DNA from: Opitutus sp.
GTDB lineage: Bacteria > Verrucomicrobiota > Verrucomicrobiae > Opitutales > Opitutaceae
Direction: 5' to 3'
Assembly (NCBI GenBank): GCA_009695065.1
Contig: SIBR01000030.1
Coordinates: 1 to 45,878 of the forward strand
Length of the DNA stretch: 45,878 nucleotides
Shown piece by piece: positions 1-7,969 of the stretch. Below the pieces are notes generated by a model, which saw only the letters and a program-made list of their open reading frames with translations, was not told where the DNA came from and ran no database searches. How positions within the stretch are numbered: the stretch's first letter is position 1; each line of letters begins with the position of its first letter. The position numbers were made by a program, and so were the translations under genes.

Positions 1-1
1 T

Positions 2-34
2 GGGGGCACCGCGGCTCCAGTAGAACTCACCTGA
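2..34 (+). CDS. 3' end of an upstream gene (partial)
   Basis: Reading from base 2 gives GGTAAPVELT followed by TGA at 32-34, and that stop overlaps the next ATG at 34 (TGATG). Such an overlap is typical of tightly packed operons, so the bsh operon probably begins left of the window. Only ten residues are visible, so no function can be given, and the frame choice rests mainly on the stop/start overlap. Confidence 0.3.
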   Translation, partial: GGTAAPVELT

Positions 35-201
35 TGAAACGGGACGATAACTCCAGTCTGCCGCCAGATCGCGCCCCCGTGGGCGATGAATCCCCCGGCG
101 TGCCCGGCTTCCGTACGTGGCGAGGCGTCTATTGGTTCGTGTTTGCCGGCTTTGGCGTCGTGGTGGTCGCGTTGACCATCTTCTCGGGATACTTCGCATG
201 A
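34..201 (+). CDS. 55-aa single-helix membrane protein before the symporter
   Basis: This short ORF encodes a polar, Pro/Asp-rich N-terminus (residues 1-30) and then one hydrophobic segment (about 32-52, with GVVVVALTIFSGYF near its end), so it should be a one-pass inner-membrane protein. Its stop overlaps the symporter start by ATGA (198-201), which implies translational coupling. The protein is not recognised. By position it could be a small accessory subunit of the symporter, in the way small DUF485-type proteins precede acetate permease; that comparison is analogy, not homology. Its own start overlaps the stop of an upstream gene, and no clear ribosome binding site is visible. Confidence 0.6.
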   Translation: MKRDDNSSLPPDRAPVGDESPGVPGFRTWRGVYWFVFAGFGVVVVALTIFSGYFA

Positions 202-1922
202 ACGCCCTTGATTGGATCGTGCTGCTCGGGACGATGCTGGGAATCGCGGCCTACGGCACGTGGCGCACGCGTCACACCGACTCGCTCAACACCTACCTGA
301 AGGGCAGCCAGTCCACCAAGTGGGGCACGATCGGGCTCTCGGTGATGGCGACGCAGGCGAGTGCGATCACGTTTCTTTCGATTCCGGGCCAGGGCTTCGA
401 GAGCGGGATCGGTTTTGTCCAAAACTATTTCGGTCTGCCGCTCGCGCTGATCGTCGTGTGCGCGGTGTTCCTGCCCATCTATCGCACCCTCGGCGTCTAC
501 ACCGCCTACGAATTTCTCGGCCGGCGTTTCGATGCCAAGACGCGACTGCTCGGGGCCGGCCTGTTCCTGCTGCAGCGCGGGCTGGCGAGCGGGGTGACGA
601 TCTATGCCCCGGCCATCATCCTCTCGACCGTGCTGGGCTGGCGGCTGGACCTCACAATCATTTTCACCGGCTTCGTGGTCATCATCTACACCGTCACCGG
701 CGGCAGCGCGGCGGTGAACCTCACGCAAAAATGGCAGATGGCCGTGATCTTCGGCGGCATGGTCACGGCGTTCGTCGTGCTCGTGTCCAAACTCCCGGCC
801 GACCTGGGTTTCACGGGCGCGGCGCATGTGGCGGGGGCGATGGGCAAGCTGCAGGCCGTGGATTTCTCCCTCGACGCCGACAAGCGCTACACCTTCTGGA
901 GCGGGCTGCTGGGCGGGCTGTTCCTCTCGCTGTCGTATTTCGGGACCGACCAGTCGCAGGTGCAGCGCTACATCGGTGGGGCGGGCCTGCGCGAGGGCCG
1001 GCTGGGGCTCATGTTCAACGCCCTGCTCAAGATTCCGATGCAATTCTCCATCCTGCTGCTCGGCGCGCTGGTCTTCGTTTTCTACACCTTCGAACGCGCG
1101 CCGGTCTTTTTCAACCAGACCGAGTGGCGGTTGCACGTGGAGGGAAACGGCGGGGCGAAATTCCGCGCGCTGGATGAAAAGCATGCCATCCTCCACGCGC
1201 AGCGGCACGCGGCGGTGCGGGCGTGGAGCGACGCGCGCGCCGGGGGCGATCCCGGCGTGGAAAAGGCCACCCGCGCCGCGATGGTCGACGCCCAGCGGAA
1301 GACCGACGCCGTGCGCAAGGAGGCCAAGGACGCGCTTGTTGCCGAGGATCCGCGGGCGAAGATCAAGGACTCCGACTACGTCTTCATCACTTTCATTCTC
1401 ACGCAGCTGCCCCATGGCGTGATCGGGCTGCTGATCGCGGTGATGTTCGCCGCCGCGCTGGGTTCGAAGGCAAGCGAGCTGAACGCACTCGGCACCACCA
1501 GCACGATCGACCTGTGGCGGCAGTTCCGGCCGCTGGCGGCGCACGACGAGGCGCGCAATGTCCGGAACGCAAAATGGTTCACCGCCTTCTGGGGCCTCTT
1601 TGCCATCGCGTTCGCGCTGTTCGCCAGTTTCGCGGAGAACCTGATCGAGGCGATCAACATCCTCGGCTCGATTTTTTACGGCGTCGTGCTTGGCATTTTC
1701 CTCGTGGCGTTCTTCTTCAAGAAGGTCGGGGGCACGGCGGTCTTCTGGGCCGCGATCCTCGCGCAGCTGCTTGTCATCGTGCTCTACAATATCCTCACCA
1801 TTTCCTATCTCTGGTACAACCTCATCGGGTGCGCAGCGTGTGTCGCGCTCAGCCTCGGTCTGCAAATCATGCTGCGCGGCAACGCCCGGCCGGTCTCAGC
1901 CGGCGGAACTCCGCGTTCATGA
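198..1922 (+). CDS. sodium:solute symporter (SSS family)
   Basis: A 574-residue multi-spanning inner-membrane transporter of the sodium:solute symporter family (SLC5-like, LeuT fold). Visible hallmarks are the N-terminal helix NALDWIVLLGTMLGIAAYG, the conserved region around ATQASAITFLSIPGQGF and a YFGTDQSQVQRY stretch near residue 255. A hydrophilic, Arg/Lys/Glu-rich insert lies at about residues 320-405 between helices. The ATG at 198 is preferred over an in-frame GTG at 117, because the upstream extension is basic, lies inside the small membrane-protein gene, and would break the ATGA coupling. The gene overlaps the next one by ATGA (1919-1922). The substrate cannot be read from sequence. 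Its place in a bacillithiol-type operon suggests import of a precursor or related solute, which is inference. Confidence 0.9.
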   Translation: MNALDWIVLLGTMLGIAAYGTWRTRHTDSLNTYLKGSQSTKWGTIGLSVMATQASAITFLSIPGQGFESGIGFVQNYFGLPLALIVVCAVFLPIYRTLGVYTAYEFLGRRFDAKTRLLGAGLFLLQRGLASGVTIYAPAIILSTVLGWRLDLTIIFTGFVVIIYTVTGGSAAVNLTQKWQMAVIFGGMVTAFVVLVSKLPADLGFTGAAHVAGAMGKLQAVDFSLDADKRYTFWSGLLGGLFLSLSYFGTDQSQVQRYIGGAGLREGRLGLMFNALLKIPMQFSILLLGALVFVFYTFERAPVFFNQTEWRLHVEGNGGAKFRALDEKHAILHAQRHAAVRAWSDARAGGDPGVEKATRAAMVDAQRKTDAVRKEAKDALVAEDPRAKIKDSDYVFITFILTQLPHGVIGLLIAVMFAAALGSKASELNALGTTSTIDLWRQFRPLAAHDEARNVRNAKWFTAFWGLFAIAFALFASFAENLIEAINILGSIFYGVVLGIFLVAFFFKKVGGTAVFWAAILAQLLVIVLYNILTISYLWYNLIGCAACVALSLGLQIMLRGNARPVSAGGTPRS

Positions 1923-2683
1923 GCGGCGCTCCGGTTATCTGCTTCGGCCAGCAGCCGTGCGGCATTTTCCCACGGCGTTTCCTCTACGCCAAATTCCAGA
2001 CGGCGCGGAAACTGCAGGCCGAGATCGGCGGCGAGATCGTGTTCTTTTATCACGATAGCGACCACGACCCCCGCGAGACCCAGACGATCCTGCGCCGCCG
2101 CAAGACGGGCGAGCCGGTCACGCTGAATTTCGCGTTCGAAAACAAGGTGCAGCGCAAATGGTCACCGTTGTTCCTCAAGCGCGTGCCGGCGGGCTGGCAG
2201 GCCAACACCGCGCGGCAGCTCGGCGCCTACGTCGAGCCGCCGTTGGTCGAGGCCTTCAAGCAGACGACGGCGGCGAATGTCGCCGACTTCTGCCTCGAGA
2301 TGTACCGGCGGATGGGGCTGCTCGAGGGCATCCGGGTCGTGCGTTCCAGCGATCCGGCGGTGCGCCTCGCGGCCTGCGCGATCACGGATTTTTTTGTCGA
2401 TGTGCCCCGCGCCGGCGAGATCGTCCGGGCCCGCTGGCTCGACGGCGCGCTCAAGTTGCACGCGGGCGGCGAGTCCTACGTGACGCTGCCGCCGGCCGAA
2501 TTCACCCAGGCGCAGGTCAGCCCGACGCGCGATTCGCGCCTGGGCTGGATGCAGTCGGTGCTCCACTGCTCGCACTACATTGCGGGCGCGGGCGAACAAG
2601 CTTACTTGCGGAAAGAGGACGCGCCTGAGATTACTTTCGTCAATCGCGACCCCATCGACCGCTCGGATGAAGCTTACACCTGA
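1919..2683 (+). CDS. compact BshC-like protein (candidate bacillithiol cysteine ligase)
   Basis: A 254-residue protein with motifs resembling BshC, the enzyme proposed to add cysteine to glucosaminyl-malate in bacillithiol synthesis. Near the N-terminus GQQPCGIF (10-17), the YAKFQTARKL stretch (23-32) and SDHD (47-50) parallel the GQQ-x-G-[LI]-F, Y-K-x-x-T-A-x-K-L and S-E-D-H-D signatures of BshC. Near the C-terminus HYIAGAGEQAY parallels the YVGGPGExAY element. Classical BshC is about 540 residues, so this version keeps both ends of the Rossmann-like core but lacks the middle and the C-terminal coiled-coil part. It overlaps the symporter by ATGA and is overlapped by the deacetylase gene, whose ATG at 2667 precedes this stop. 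The motif resemblance is seen; the enzymatic role is inferred from the adjacent bshB- and bshA-type genes. Confidence 0.6.
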   Translation: MSGAPVICFGQQPCGIFPRRFLYAKFQTARKLQAEIGGEIVFFYHDSDHDPRETQTILRRRKTGEPVTLNFAFENKVQRKWSPLFLKRVPAGWQANTARQLGAYVEPPLVEAFKQTTAANVADFCLEMYRRMGLLEGIRVVRSSDPAVRLAACAITDFFVDVPRAGEIVRARWLDGALKLHAGGESYVTLPPAEFTQAQVSPTRDSRLGWMQSVLHCSHYIAGAGEQAYLRKEDAPEITFVNRDPIDRSDEAYT

Positions 2684-3428
2684 ATCGAAATCTTCCGCCG
2701 CCCCCGCCGGAGCGGAGCATGCCTCCCCGGTGCTGGTTTTCGGGGCGCACCCGGACGACATCGAGTTCGGCTGCGGCGGGGTGGTCGCGCGCGAGACGCA
2801 GGCCGGCCGGCCGGTGCACTTCGTGGTGGGCTCGCGGGGCGAGGCGGCGACGCACGGCACGCCGGGCCAGCGGACGGCCGAGGCCCGGCGCGGGGCGGCG
2901 CTCCTCGGCGCAACCCTCGAGTTCATCGAACTCGGCGGCGATGCGCATTTTGAAGTCCGGGTGGCGCATGTGCTGAAGCTCGCTGCGATCATCCGGCGAA
3001 TTCGTCCGGGAGTGGTGCTGGCGCCGACCGTCGTGGAAAACCAGCACCCGGACCACGCGGTCCTCGGCCGGATGGTGCGGGATGCGGCGCGCCTGACCCG
3101 CTACGGTGGCGTGAAGGAATTGCGCCGCGTGAAGGCGCACGCGATCGACGCCCTGCTGTTTTACGCCATCACGGTGGAAGGCGAGCCGGCGGAAGTGCCG
3201 CCCGTGCTGATCGATGTTTCCGCGCCGGCCGTGATCGGGGCGTGGACGGCGGCGATGCAGGCGCATGCGACGCAGGCGCAGACGCGGCGCTATGCCGAAT
3301 TGCAGCTGGCGCGGGCCGGCGTGCTCGGGGCGCGTTGCGGGGTGGCGGCGGCAATGGCCTTGTGGCCGGCCGATCCGCTCGTGTTCGACTCGCTGGCCGG
3401 GATCGGGCGCGGCGCACGGAGATTCTGA
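2667..3428 (+). CDS. bshB: PIG-L/LmbE deacetylase, BshB type
   Basis: A 253-residue zinc-dependent N-acetylglucosamine deacetylase of the PIG-L/LmbE family. In bacillithiol synthesis BshB removes the acetyl group from GlcNAc-malate. The metal-binding motif AHPDD (27-31) and the second motif QHPDH (126-130) are both present, together with the GCGG loop and the R-x-x-E-A-R-R helix typical of BshB1. The ATG at 2667 lies inside the preceding gene (17-base overlap) and was chosen because the HPDD motif then falls about 28 residues from the start after a short polar lead. The order BshC-like, BshB, BshA supports the assignment over the mycothiol (MshB) or generic LmbE alternatives. Confidence 0.85.
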   Translation: MKLTPESKSSAAPAGAEHASPVLVFGAHPDDIEFGCGGVVARETQAGRPVHFVVGSRGEAATHGTPGQRTAEARRGAALLGATLEFIELGGDAHFEVRVAHVLKLAAIIRRIRPGVVLAPTVVENQHPDHAVLGRMVRDAARLTRYGGVKELRRVKAHAIDALLFYAITVEGEPAEVPPVLIDVSAPAVIGAWTAAMQAHATQAQTRRYAELQLARAGVLGARCGVAAAMALWPADPLVFDSLAGIGRGARRF

Positions 3429-3466
3429 ACGATGCGTCGATTTTCGCACTGTTCGTCGGTTGCGTC

Positions 3467-4606
3467 ATGACTTCCCATCGCGCCTTGAAAATCGGGATCA
3501 CCTGCTACCCGTCGGTCGGCGGCAGCGGCATCCTGGCGTCGGCGCTCGGCGAGGAACTGGCGCGGCGGGGGCATGAGGTGCACTTCATCAGCTACGAGCG
3601 ACCGTTTCGGATACCGGCCCACGCGCCGCGACTCCACTTCCATCCGGTCGTGATCAACGACTACGGCCTGTTCAAGTATCCCGACTACACTCTGCCGCTG
3701 TCGGTGAAGATGGCCGAGGTGTCGCGCGATCACCACCTCGACGTGTTACACGTACACTATGCGGTGCCGCATGCGACGGCGGCGATCCTCGCGCGCTCGA
3801 TGCTCCCGGCCGGCCAGCGGCCACGGGTGGTGACGACGCTGCATGGCACCGACACCACGCTGCTGGGGCGCGATGCCGGCTACCGGCCGGCGATCCGGCA
3901 CGCCTTGATGCAATCGGATGCGGTCACCGCGGTATCGGGCTGGTTGCGCGAGGAGACGCGGCGGCTGCTCGACTACGACAAGCCGATTGACGTGATCCAT
4001 AATTTTTTCGCACCGCGCGAGGCGAAGCGTTCGCGGGCGGAGGTGCGTCGCGAGCTGGGGTTGAAACGCGAGGCGATGGTTCTGCACAGTTCCAACCTGC
4101 GCCCGGTGAAGCGTATCGATCTGCTCCTGGAAACGGCGGCACGGATCGCGCCACGCGACGGCTTCAAGCTGGTCGTGCTCGCCGGCGATGACTTCGGGCC
4201 GTTCATCGACCAGGTACGGCGGCTCGGCTTGGAGCGCATCGTGCTCGTGCGCGAGAAGGTCACCGACATCGAGGATTATCTCCGGGCGGCCGATGTCGGG
4301 CTGTTCACCTCGGAGAGCGAAAGTTTCTGCCTCAGCATCCTGGAGGCGATGTGGTTCGGGTGTCCGAGCGTCGCGACGGCGGTCGGCGGTATCCCGGAGG
4401 TGATCGAGGCGGGGAAGAGCGGCGTGCTGGTTCCGGCCGGCGATTCGGACGCGCTCGCGCAGGCGGTGGTCGGGTTGATTGGCGACGGAGCCGCGCGCCA
4501 CGCGATGGGCCGTGCGGCGCAAAAGCGGGCGCGCGCGACGTTCTCGGCGGATGCCATCGTGCCGCACTACGAGGCACTCTACCGCCGGGTGTGCGCGGCA
4601 AGCTAA
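3467..4606 (+). CDS. bshA: N-acetyl-alpha-D-glucosaminyl L-malate synthase BshA
   Basis: A 379-residue GT4 retaining glycosyltransferase of the GT-B fold. BshA transfers GlcNAc from UDP-GlcNAc to L-malate, the first step of bacillithiol synthesis. The N-terminus IGITCYPSVGGSG is nearly a BshA signature, followed by LARRGHEVHFISYERPFR, an LHVHYAVPHA stretch, and the EX7E motif formed by E285 and E293 in SESFCLSILEAM. Length matches BshA (about 375-380). The ATG at 3467 is 38 bases after the BshB stop; in-frame extension upstream would read into the deacetylase and is not conserved-looking. This is the last gene of the operon, with no obvious terminator after it. Confidence 0.93.
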   Translation: MTSHRALKIGITCYPSVGGSGILASALGEELARRGHEVHFISYERPFRIPAHAPRLHFHPVVINDYGLFKYPDYTLPLSVKMAEVSRDHHLDVLHVHYAVPHATAAILARSMLPAGQRPRVVTTLHGTDTTLLGRDAGYRPAIRHALMQSDAVTAVSGWLREETRRLLDYDKPIDVIHNFFAPREAKRSRAEVRRELGLKREAMVLHSSNLRPVKRIDLLLETAARIAPRDGFKLVVLAGDDFGPFIDQVRRLGLERIVLVREKVTDIEDYLRAADVGLFTSESESFCLSILEAMWFGCPSVATAVGGIPEVIEAGKSGVLVPAGDSDALAQAVVGLIGDGAARHAMGRAAQKRARATFSADAIVPHYEALYRRVCAAS

Positions 4607-5117
4607 ACGGCAGTCGCGTCAGGCGGGATCGCTCCAGCCGAGTTGCCCGGGTCGAACGGCGGTTGTATTTCCAGCCGATGGGGAACCGTCGTTGGCATCG
4701 TGGGTCGGCGTCGTTGCGATGGCGCGGTCAAGGTTGCCGCCATTCAAATTCAACTCGTCCCCCTATGAACTCACCGACACGGCGATCGCCGAGAAGTCCG
4801 CGCTGCAAAAGAAAACCGCCCGGGCCCCAATCGTCTCGCACATCGTTGCGCCGACGGCCAAGCCGCCGGAAACCGGCAAACCGCTCTGGAGCAAGCCGCG
4901 CTCGTCGTAAGCGAACGCGACGGGCCGCGCGATCGCTGCCAAATGCGCGATGACGAGCAGGGGTTGACGGCCTGGACCCGATGGGGCCGGCGACAATAAG
5001 CGGCCGGGCCGCCCGACGGGGCTTGCTAGGGGCTGGCGTCTTCGCGGATAAACACCCACGCCGTCGGGGAAACGAACATTCCGAAGGTGAGGTGACTCAA
5101 CGAAAGAAACTCCCATT
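4607..5117. other. gene-poor gap after bshA
   Basis: About 510 bases separate bshA from the next convincing gene. One short candidate ORF on the plus strand (4719-4910) is listed separately. Longer reading frames here on either strand are Arg/Pro-rich and resemble no family. No tRNA cloverleaf, strong terminator or repeat array was recognised. Confidence 0.5.
4719..4910 (+). CDS. possible 63-aa small protein
   Basis: An ATG at 4719 opens a 63-residue frame (MARSRLPPFKFNSSPYEL at its start) with a balanced composition: Lys, Asn, Asp, Ser and Thr are present rather than the Arg/Pro/Ala bias seen in shadow frames. Local GC is lower than in neighbouring genes. There is no signal peptide or membrane segment. 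The protein is not recognised; it may equally be a chance ORF. The ATG was chosen because the lead before it looks non-coding. Confidence 0.35.
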   Translation: MARSRLPPFKFNSSPYELTDTAIAEKSALQKKTARAPIVSHIVAPTAKPPETGKPLWSKPRSS

Positions 5118-5261
5118 ATGGGCGATAGATCTCCGAAATCGGTTCAGAAGCAGGCCTCGCAAAAGCAATCGAAGACGAACGTCTCGAATCAAAAGAAGCA
5201 GGCGCTGCTCACGTCGCAGCAGGCGACGAAGGCGAAAGCCGCCGCGAACAAGAAGAAGTAG
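5118..5261 (+). CDS. 47-aa Lys/Gln-rich small protein (MGDRSPKS type)
   Basis: A short, highly basic and polar protein beginning MGDRSPKSVQKQASQKQ and ending NKKK. It has about a quarter Lys, no hydrophobic core, and a composition suggesting an unstructured polypeptide. Small lysine-rich proteins beginning MGDRSPKS occur as uncharacterised hypothetical proteins in many bacteria, which supports this being a real gene; that statement is from memory of the family, not a search. It stands alone and is followed within ten bases by a GC-rich hairpin. A nucleic-acid-binding or stress role is possible from the charge but unproven. Confidence 0.7.
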   Translation: MGDRSPKSVQKQASQKQSKTNVSNQKKQALLTSQQATKAKAAANKKK

Positions 5262-5270
5262 GCGGGCACC

Positions 5271-5291
5271 GCTCCGGCGGTGAGCCGGAGC
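5271..5291 (+). terminator. GC hairpin after the small basic protein
   Basis: GCTCCGGC and GCCGGAGC form a perfect 8-bp stem around the loop GGTGA, starting 10 bases after the stop at 5261. No T-run follows, so it is either a weak intrinsic terminator or a 3'-end stabilising hairpin. From here to 5494 (about 200 bases) no other gene is apparent. Confidence 0.45.
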
Positions 5292-5494
5292 AGGCAGGCC
5301 CTCGCCCCCGTCCGTTCTGGATTCGATTCCGGGGAGGCTTTGGCATGAGCGGTTTTTACCGCGACCGATGGAATTAATTCGGATGGATTGCCATCCCCAC
5401 GGCAGTCGGACATTCACCGCTACCGCCGGGCAAGCCGTGCCGCGGGTGAGGTCTTGATACGCCTTGCAGCGGCAGTCATTGTGGCCCGTCTCCT

Positions 5495-6550
5495 GTGGAA
5501 TCGACACCGCGTTCCTCTTTCAACCCATCGCCTGCGCCACCCCCGGCGTGGTCGGTTGTCGGTTGGACGGAATTGCTCGCGCAACTGCACGCGGCCGGGT
5601 TGCTGGCCGCCGATGAATCCGCGGAACTGATTCCGCTGCGCGGTGGGGTTTCGAGCGACATCGTGTGTGTACAGGCGGCCGATGGTCGGAAATTCGTCGT
5701 CAAACGGGCGCTGGCAAAGCTCAAGGTGAAGGACGACTGGTTTGCGGACCCGAGCCGCAACCAGTCGGAGCAGGCGTGGTTTGACTACGTTGCCCGCTTT
5801 GCCCCCGCCGCGGTGCCGCGCCTGCTCCACCGCGGCCCGGATTGGTTTGCGATGGAGTTTCTCGGCGACGATCTGGCCAACTGGAAAGACGACCTGCTGG
5901 CGGGCCGGGCCAGTGCGATTCATGCCCGCCGTGCCGGTGACTTCCTCGGCACCGTGCACCGCGTGTCGTGGGACGACGCCGTGGCGCGGGCGACGTTTGC
6001 GACCGGCCGGAATTTCTACGACCTGCGTATCGAACCGTATCTGCTCACGACGGGCCAGCGAATGCCGGCGCTGCGCGCGGCCTTCGAAGCGGAAGCCGCA
6101 CGTCTCGCGGCCACGGCGCTCGCGCTCGTGCACGGCGACTTCAGTCCGAAAAATCTTCTCGTCGGTGACAACCAGTTCGTGGTGCTCGATGCAGAGGTGG
6201 CCTGGTTCGGCGATCCGGCGTTCGACCTCGCATTTCTTCTGACGCATTTGCACCTGAAGGCGCTGGTGCACGCGGCCCGGCCCGATGCCCTGCTCGAACT
6301 CGTGCCGGCCTTCTGGACCGCTTATGGCGAGGCGCTCGGCGCGCACGCCGATGCCGCGCTCGAAGCCCGCACGGTCCGGCTGCTGCTCATGCTGCTGCTG
6401 GCGCGCGTGCACGGAAAATCTCCGGTCGAGTACCTCGACCCACTCCGGCAGGAGCGCGTCACGCGCTTCGTGTCTGCACACTTGCCCGCTCCGCCCGACA
6501 GGGTTTCCTCGCTGACGGCGGCGTGGAAAAGCGCGCTCGCCGCACCATGA
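5495..6550 (+). CDS. phosphotransferase-family kinase (APH/choline-kinase fold)
   Basis: A 351-residue soluble protein of the aminoglycoside phosphotransferase/choline kinase-like fold. The Brenner-type catalytic loop is HGDFSPKN (213-220) and the metal-binding motif is D-A-E (232-234) followed by WFGDPAFDLAF. An N-lobe lysine is visible in KFVVKRALAKLK. The GTG at 5495 is the only start that keeps the full N-lobe. The gene ends with an ATGA overlap to the enolase-like gene (6547-6550), so the two are co-translated and probably act on one metabolite. The substrate is unknown: family members phosphorylate sugars, amino alcohols and drugs. Calling it an antibiotic-resistance gene would be unsupported. 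Confidence 0.85.
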   Translation: MESTPRSSFNPSPAPPPAWSVVGWTELLAQLHAAGLLAADESAELIPLRGGVSSDIVCVQAADGRKFVVKRALAKLKVKDDWFADPSRNQSEQAWFDYVARFAPAAVPRLLHRGPDWFAMEFLGDDLANWKDDLLAGRASAIHARRAGDFLGTVHRVSWDDAVARATFATGRNFYDLRIEPYLLTTGQRMPALRAAFEAEAARLAATALALVHGDFSPKNLLVGDNQFVVLDAEVAWFGDPAFDLAFLLTHLHLKALVHAARPDALLELVPAFWTAYGEALGAHADAALEARTVRLLLMLLLARVHGKSPVEYLDPLRQERVTRFVSAHLPAPPDRVSSLTAAWKSALAAP

Positions 6551-7842
6551 AGATAACCGGCGTCGATGCTTTCCAGATTTTCGATTCGCGCGGACAACCG
6601 ACCGTCGAGGCGGTAGTCACGCTCGCCGACGGGACCCGCGGCCGCGGACTCGTGCCCGCAGGGGCGTCCACCGGCAGCCACGAGGCGGTGGAGCTGCGCG
6701 ACGGCGATTCGCGCCGGTTTTTGGGCAAAGCGGTGTTTCGGACGGTCGCCCACGTTTGCGGCGAGATCGCCGCGATGGTCACGGGACGCGACATCTTCGA
6801 TCAGGCCGGTCTCGACGAGGCGCTGATCGCGCTCGATGGCACGCCCGACAAATCTCGTCTTGGGGCCAATGCGATCCTGGCCGTGTCGATGGCCGCGGCG
6901 CAGGCGGCGGCCGCGGCGCGGCGCGAACCGCTGCACGCGTGGCTGGGCGGCGGCGAAGGCACGTTGCTGCCGCTGCCCCAGATCCAGATCTTCGGCGGCG
7001 GCAAACACGCGGCCGGCCGGATCGACGTGCAAGATTTTATGATCATCGCGATGGGCGCGAGATCCTACCCGGAAACACTCGAGATGACGCACGCGGTCTT
7101 TCACGCGGCCGGGCGCCTGTTGAAGAGGCAGGGCCGGCTGGCCGGCGTCGCCGACGAGGGAGGTTTCTGGCCGGTGTTCGAGACCAACGAGGCGGTGTTC
7201 GCCACTCTGCTCGAAGCCATCGCGGAGGCCGGTTACACGCCAGGCCGCGACATCGGGATTGCCCTCGACATCGCCGCGACGGACCTGTTTCGCGACGGCG
7301 CCTATGAGCTCGGACTCGAACGGCGGAAGTTCACGTCGGAGGAGTTCGCGGCGCTGATGATCGGCTGGGTCGAAAAGTATCCCATCGTCTCCATCGAGGA
7401 TCCGATGGCCGAGGACGACTGGGCGGGCTGGCAACGCGTGCGGGCCGCCATCGGGCACCGGTGCCAGCTGGTGGGCGACGATCATTTCACGACGAACCTC
7501 GGGCGGATCGCTCGCGGTGTGGCCGCCGGCACCGCCAATGCCGTCCTGATCAAGCTCAACCAGATCGGCACCGTCACGGAGACGCTCCGCGCGATCCGAG
7601 CGACGCAGGCCGCCGGCTGGCTGCCCGTGGTGTCGGCGCGCTCGGGCGAGACGGAGGATGCGTTCGTCGCGCATCTCGCGCTGGCGACAAACGCCGGTCA
7701 GCTCAAGGTCGGTTCATTCAGTCGCGGCGAGCGCATGGCGAAGTGGAACGAAGTGCTGCGGATCGAGCGCGATCTCGGCCCGCGCGCGCGCTTCGAGGGC
7801 GCCGGCATCTTCCGTCGCCATGGTATCGGCGTCGGCGGCTGA
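6547..7842 (+). CDS. divergent enolase paralogue
   Basis: A 431-residue protein that aligns along its whole length with enolase (phosphopyruvate hydratase), including GASTGSHEAVELRDGD, LGANAILAVS, DEGGF, SIEDPMAEDDW and a SGETEDAF stretch. The metal ligands (D241, E284, D311), catalytic lysines (K336, K387), H154 and E204 are conserved. Two active-site positions differ from true enolases: the QEFM glutamate is Asp (D163), and the histidine of the SHRSGETED motif is Ala (A364, SARSGETED). The usual MNILNGG element reads IQIFGGG. It is coupled by ATGA to a small-molecule kinase rather than sitting among glycolytic genes. A housekeeping role therefore seems unlikely; a dehydratase on another phosphorylated acid is an inference. 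Confidence 0.85.
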   Translation: MKITGVDAFQIFDSRGQPTVEAVVTLADGTRGRGLVPAGASTGSHEAVELRDGDSRRFLGKAVFRTVAHVCGEIAAMVTGRDIFDQAGLDEALIALDGTPDKSRLGANAILAVSMAAAQAAAAARREPLHAWLGGGEGTLLPLPQIQIFGGGKHAAGRIDVQDFMIIAMGARSYPETLEMTHAVFHAAGRLLKRQGRLAGVADEGGFWPVFETNEAVFATLLEAIAEAGYTPGRDIGIALDIAATDLFRDGAYELGLERRKFTSEEFAALMIGWVEKYPIVSIEDPMAEDDWAGWQRVRAAIGHRCQLVGDDHFTTNLGRIARGVAAGTANAVLIKLNQIGTVTETLRAIRATQAAGWLPVVSARSGETEDAFVAHLALATNAGQLKVGSFSRGERMAKWNEVLRIERDLGPRARFEGAGIFRRHGIGVGG

Positions 7843-7920
7843 TGGCTCGCTCCGGCTTGATGGCCTAAAGCTATAGAAGCGGTTTGATCCCACGATTCCG
7901 CACGGCAGCGCGGTGTTCCG

Positions 7921-7945
7921 TCTTCGCCAAAGCTACGATGGAAGA
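7921..7945. repeat. short dispersed repeat with AAGCTACG core
   Basis: TCTTC and GAAGA flank a core containing CCAAAGCTACGATG in the gap after the enolase-like gene. Translated, it gives the peptide FAKATMEEK, a string that recurs in spurious ORFs of verrucomicrobial and other environmental genomes. A related AAGCTACGGAGG element occurs inside pdhC at 35033-35058. The identification as a repeat family is partly from memory. Confidence 0.4.
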
Positions 7946-7969
7946 GAAAGCCGCTACAGTTTTTCGCGA

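Noticed and set aside
117..197. GTG start extending the symporter by 27 residues
   Set aside because: The extension is Arg-rich, overlaps the small membrane-protein gene and would destroy the ATGA coupling at 198.
129..1865. 578-codon open frame on the minus strand
   Set aside because: It is a shadow of the symporter; charged Arg/Glu/His-rich composition and no recognisable family.
5495..6550. Aminoglycoside-resistance gene
   Set aside because: The fold is shared, but operon pairing with an enolase paralogue points to metabolism and no resistance-type signature is visible.
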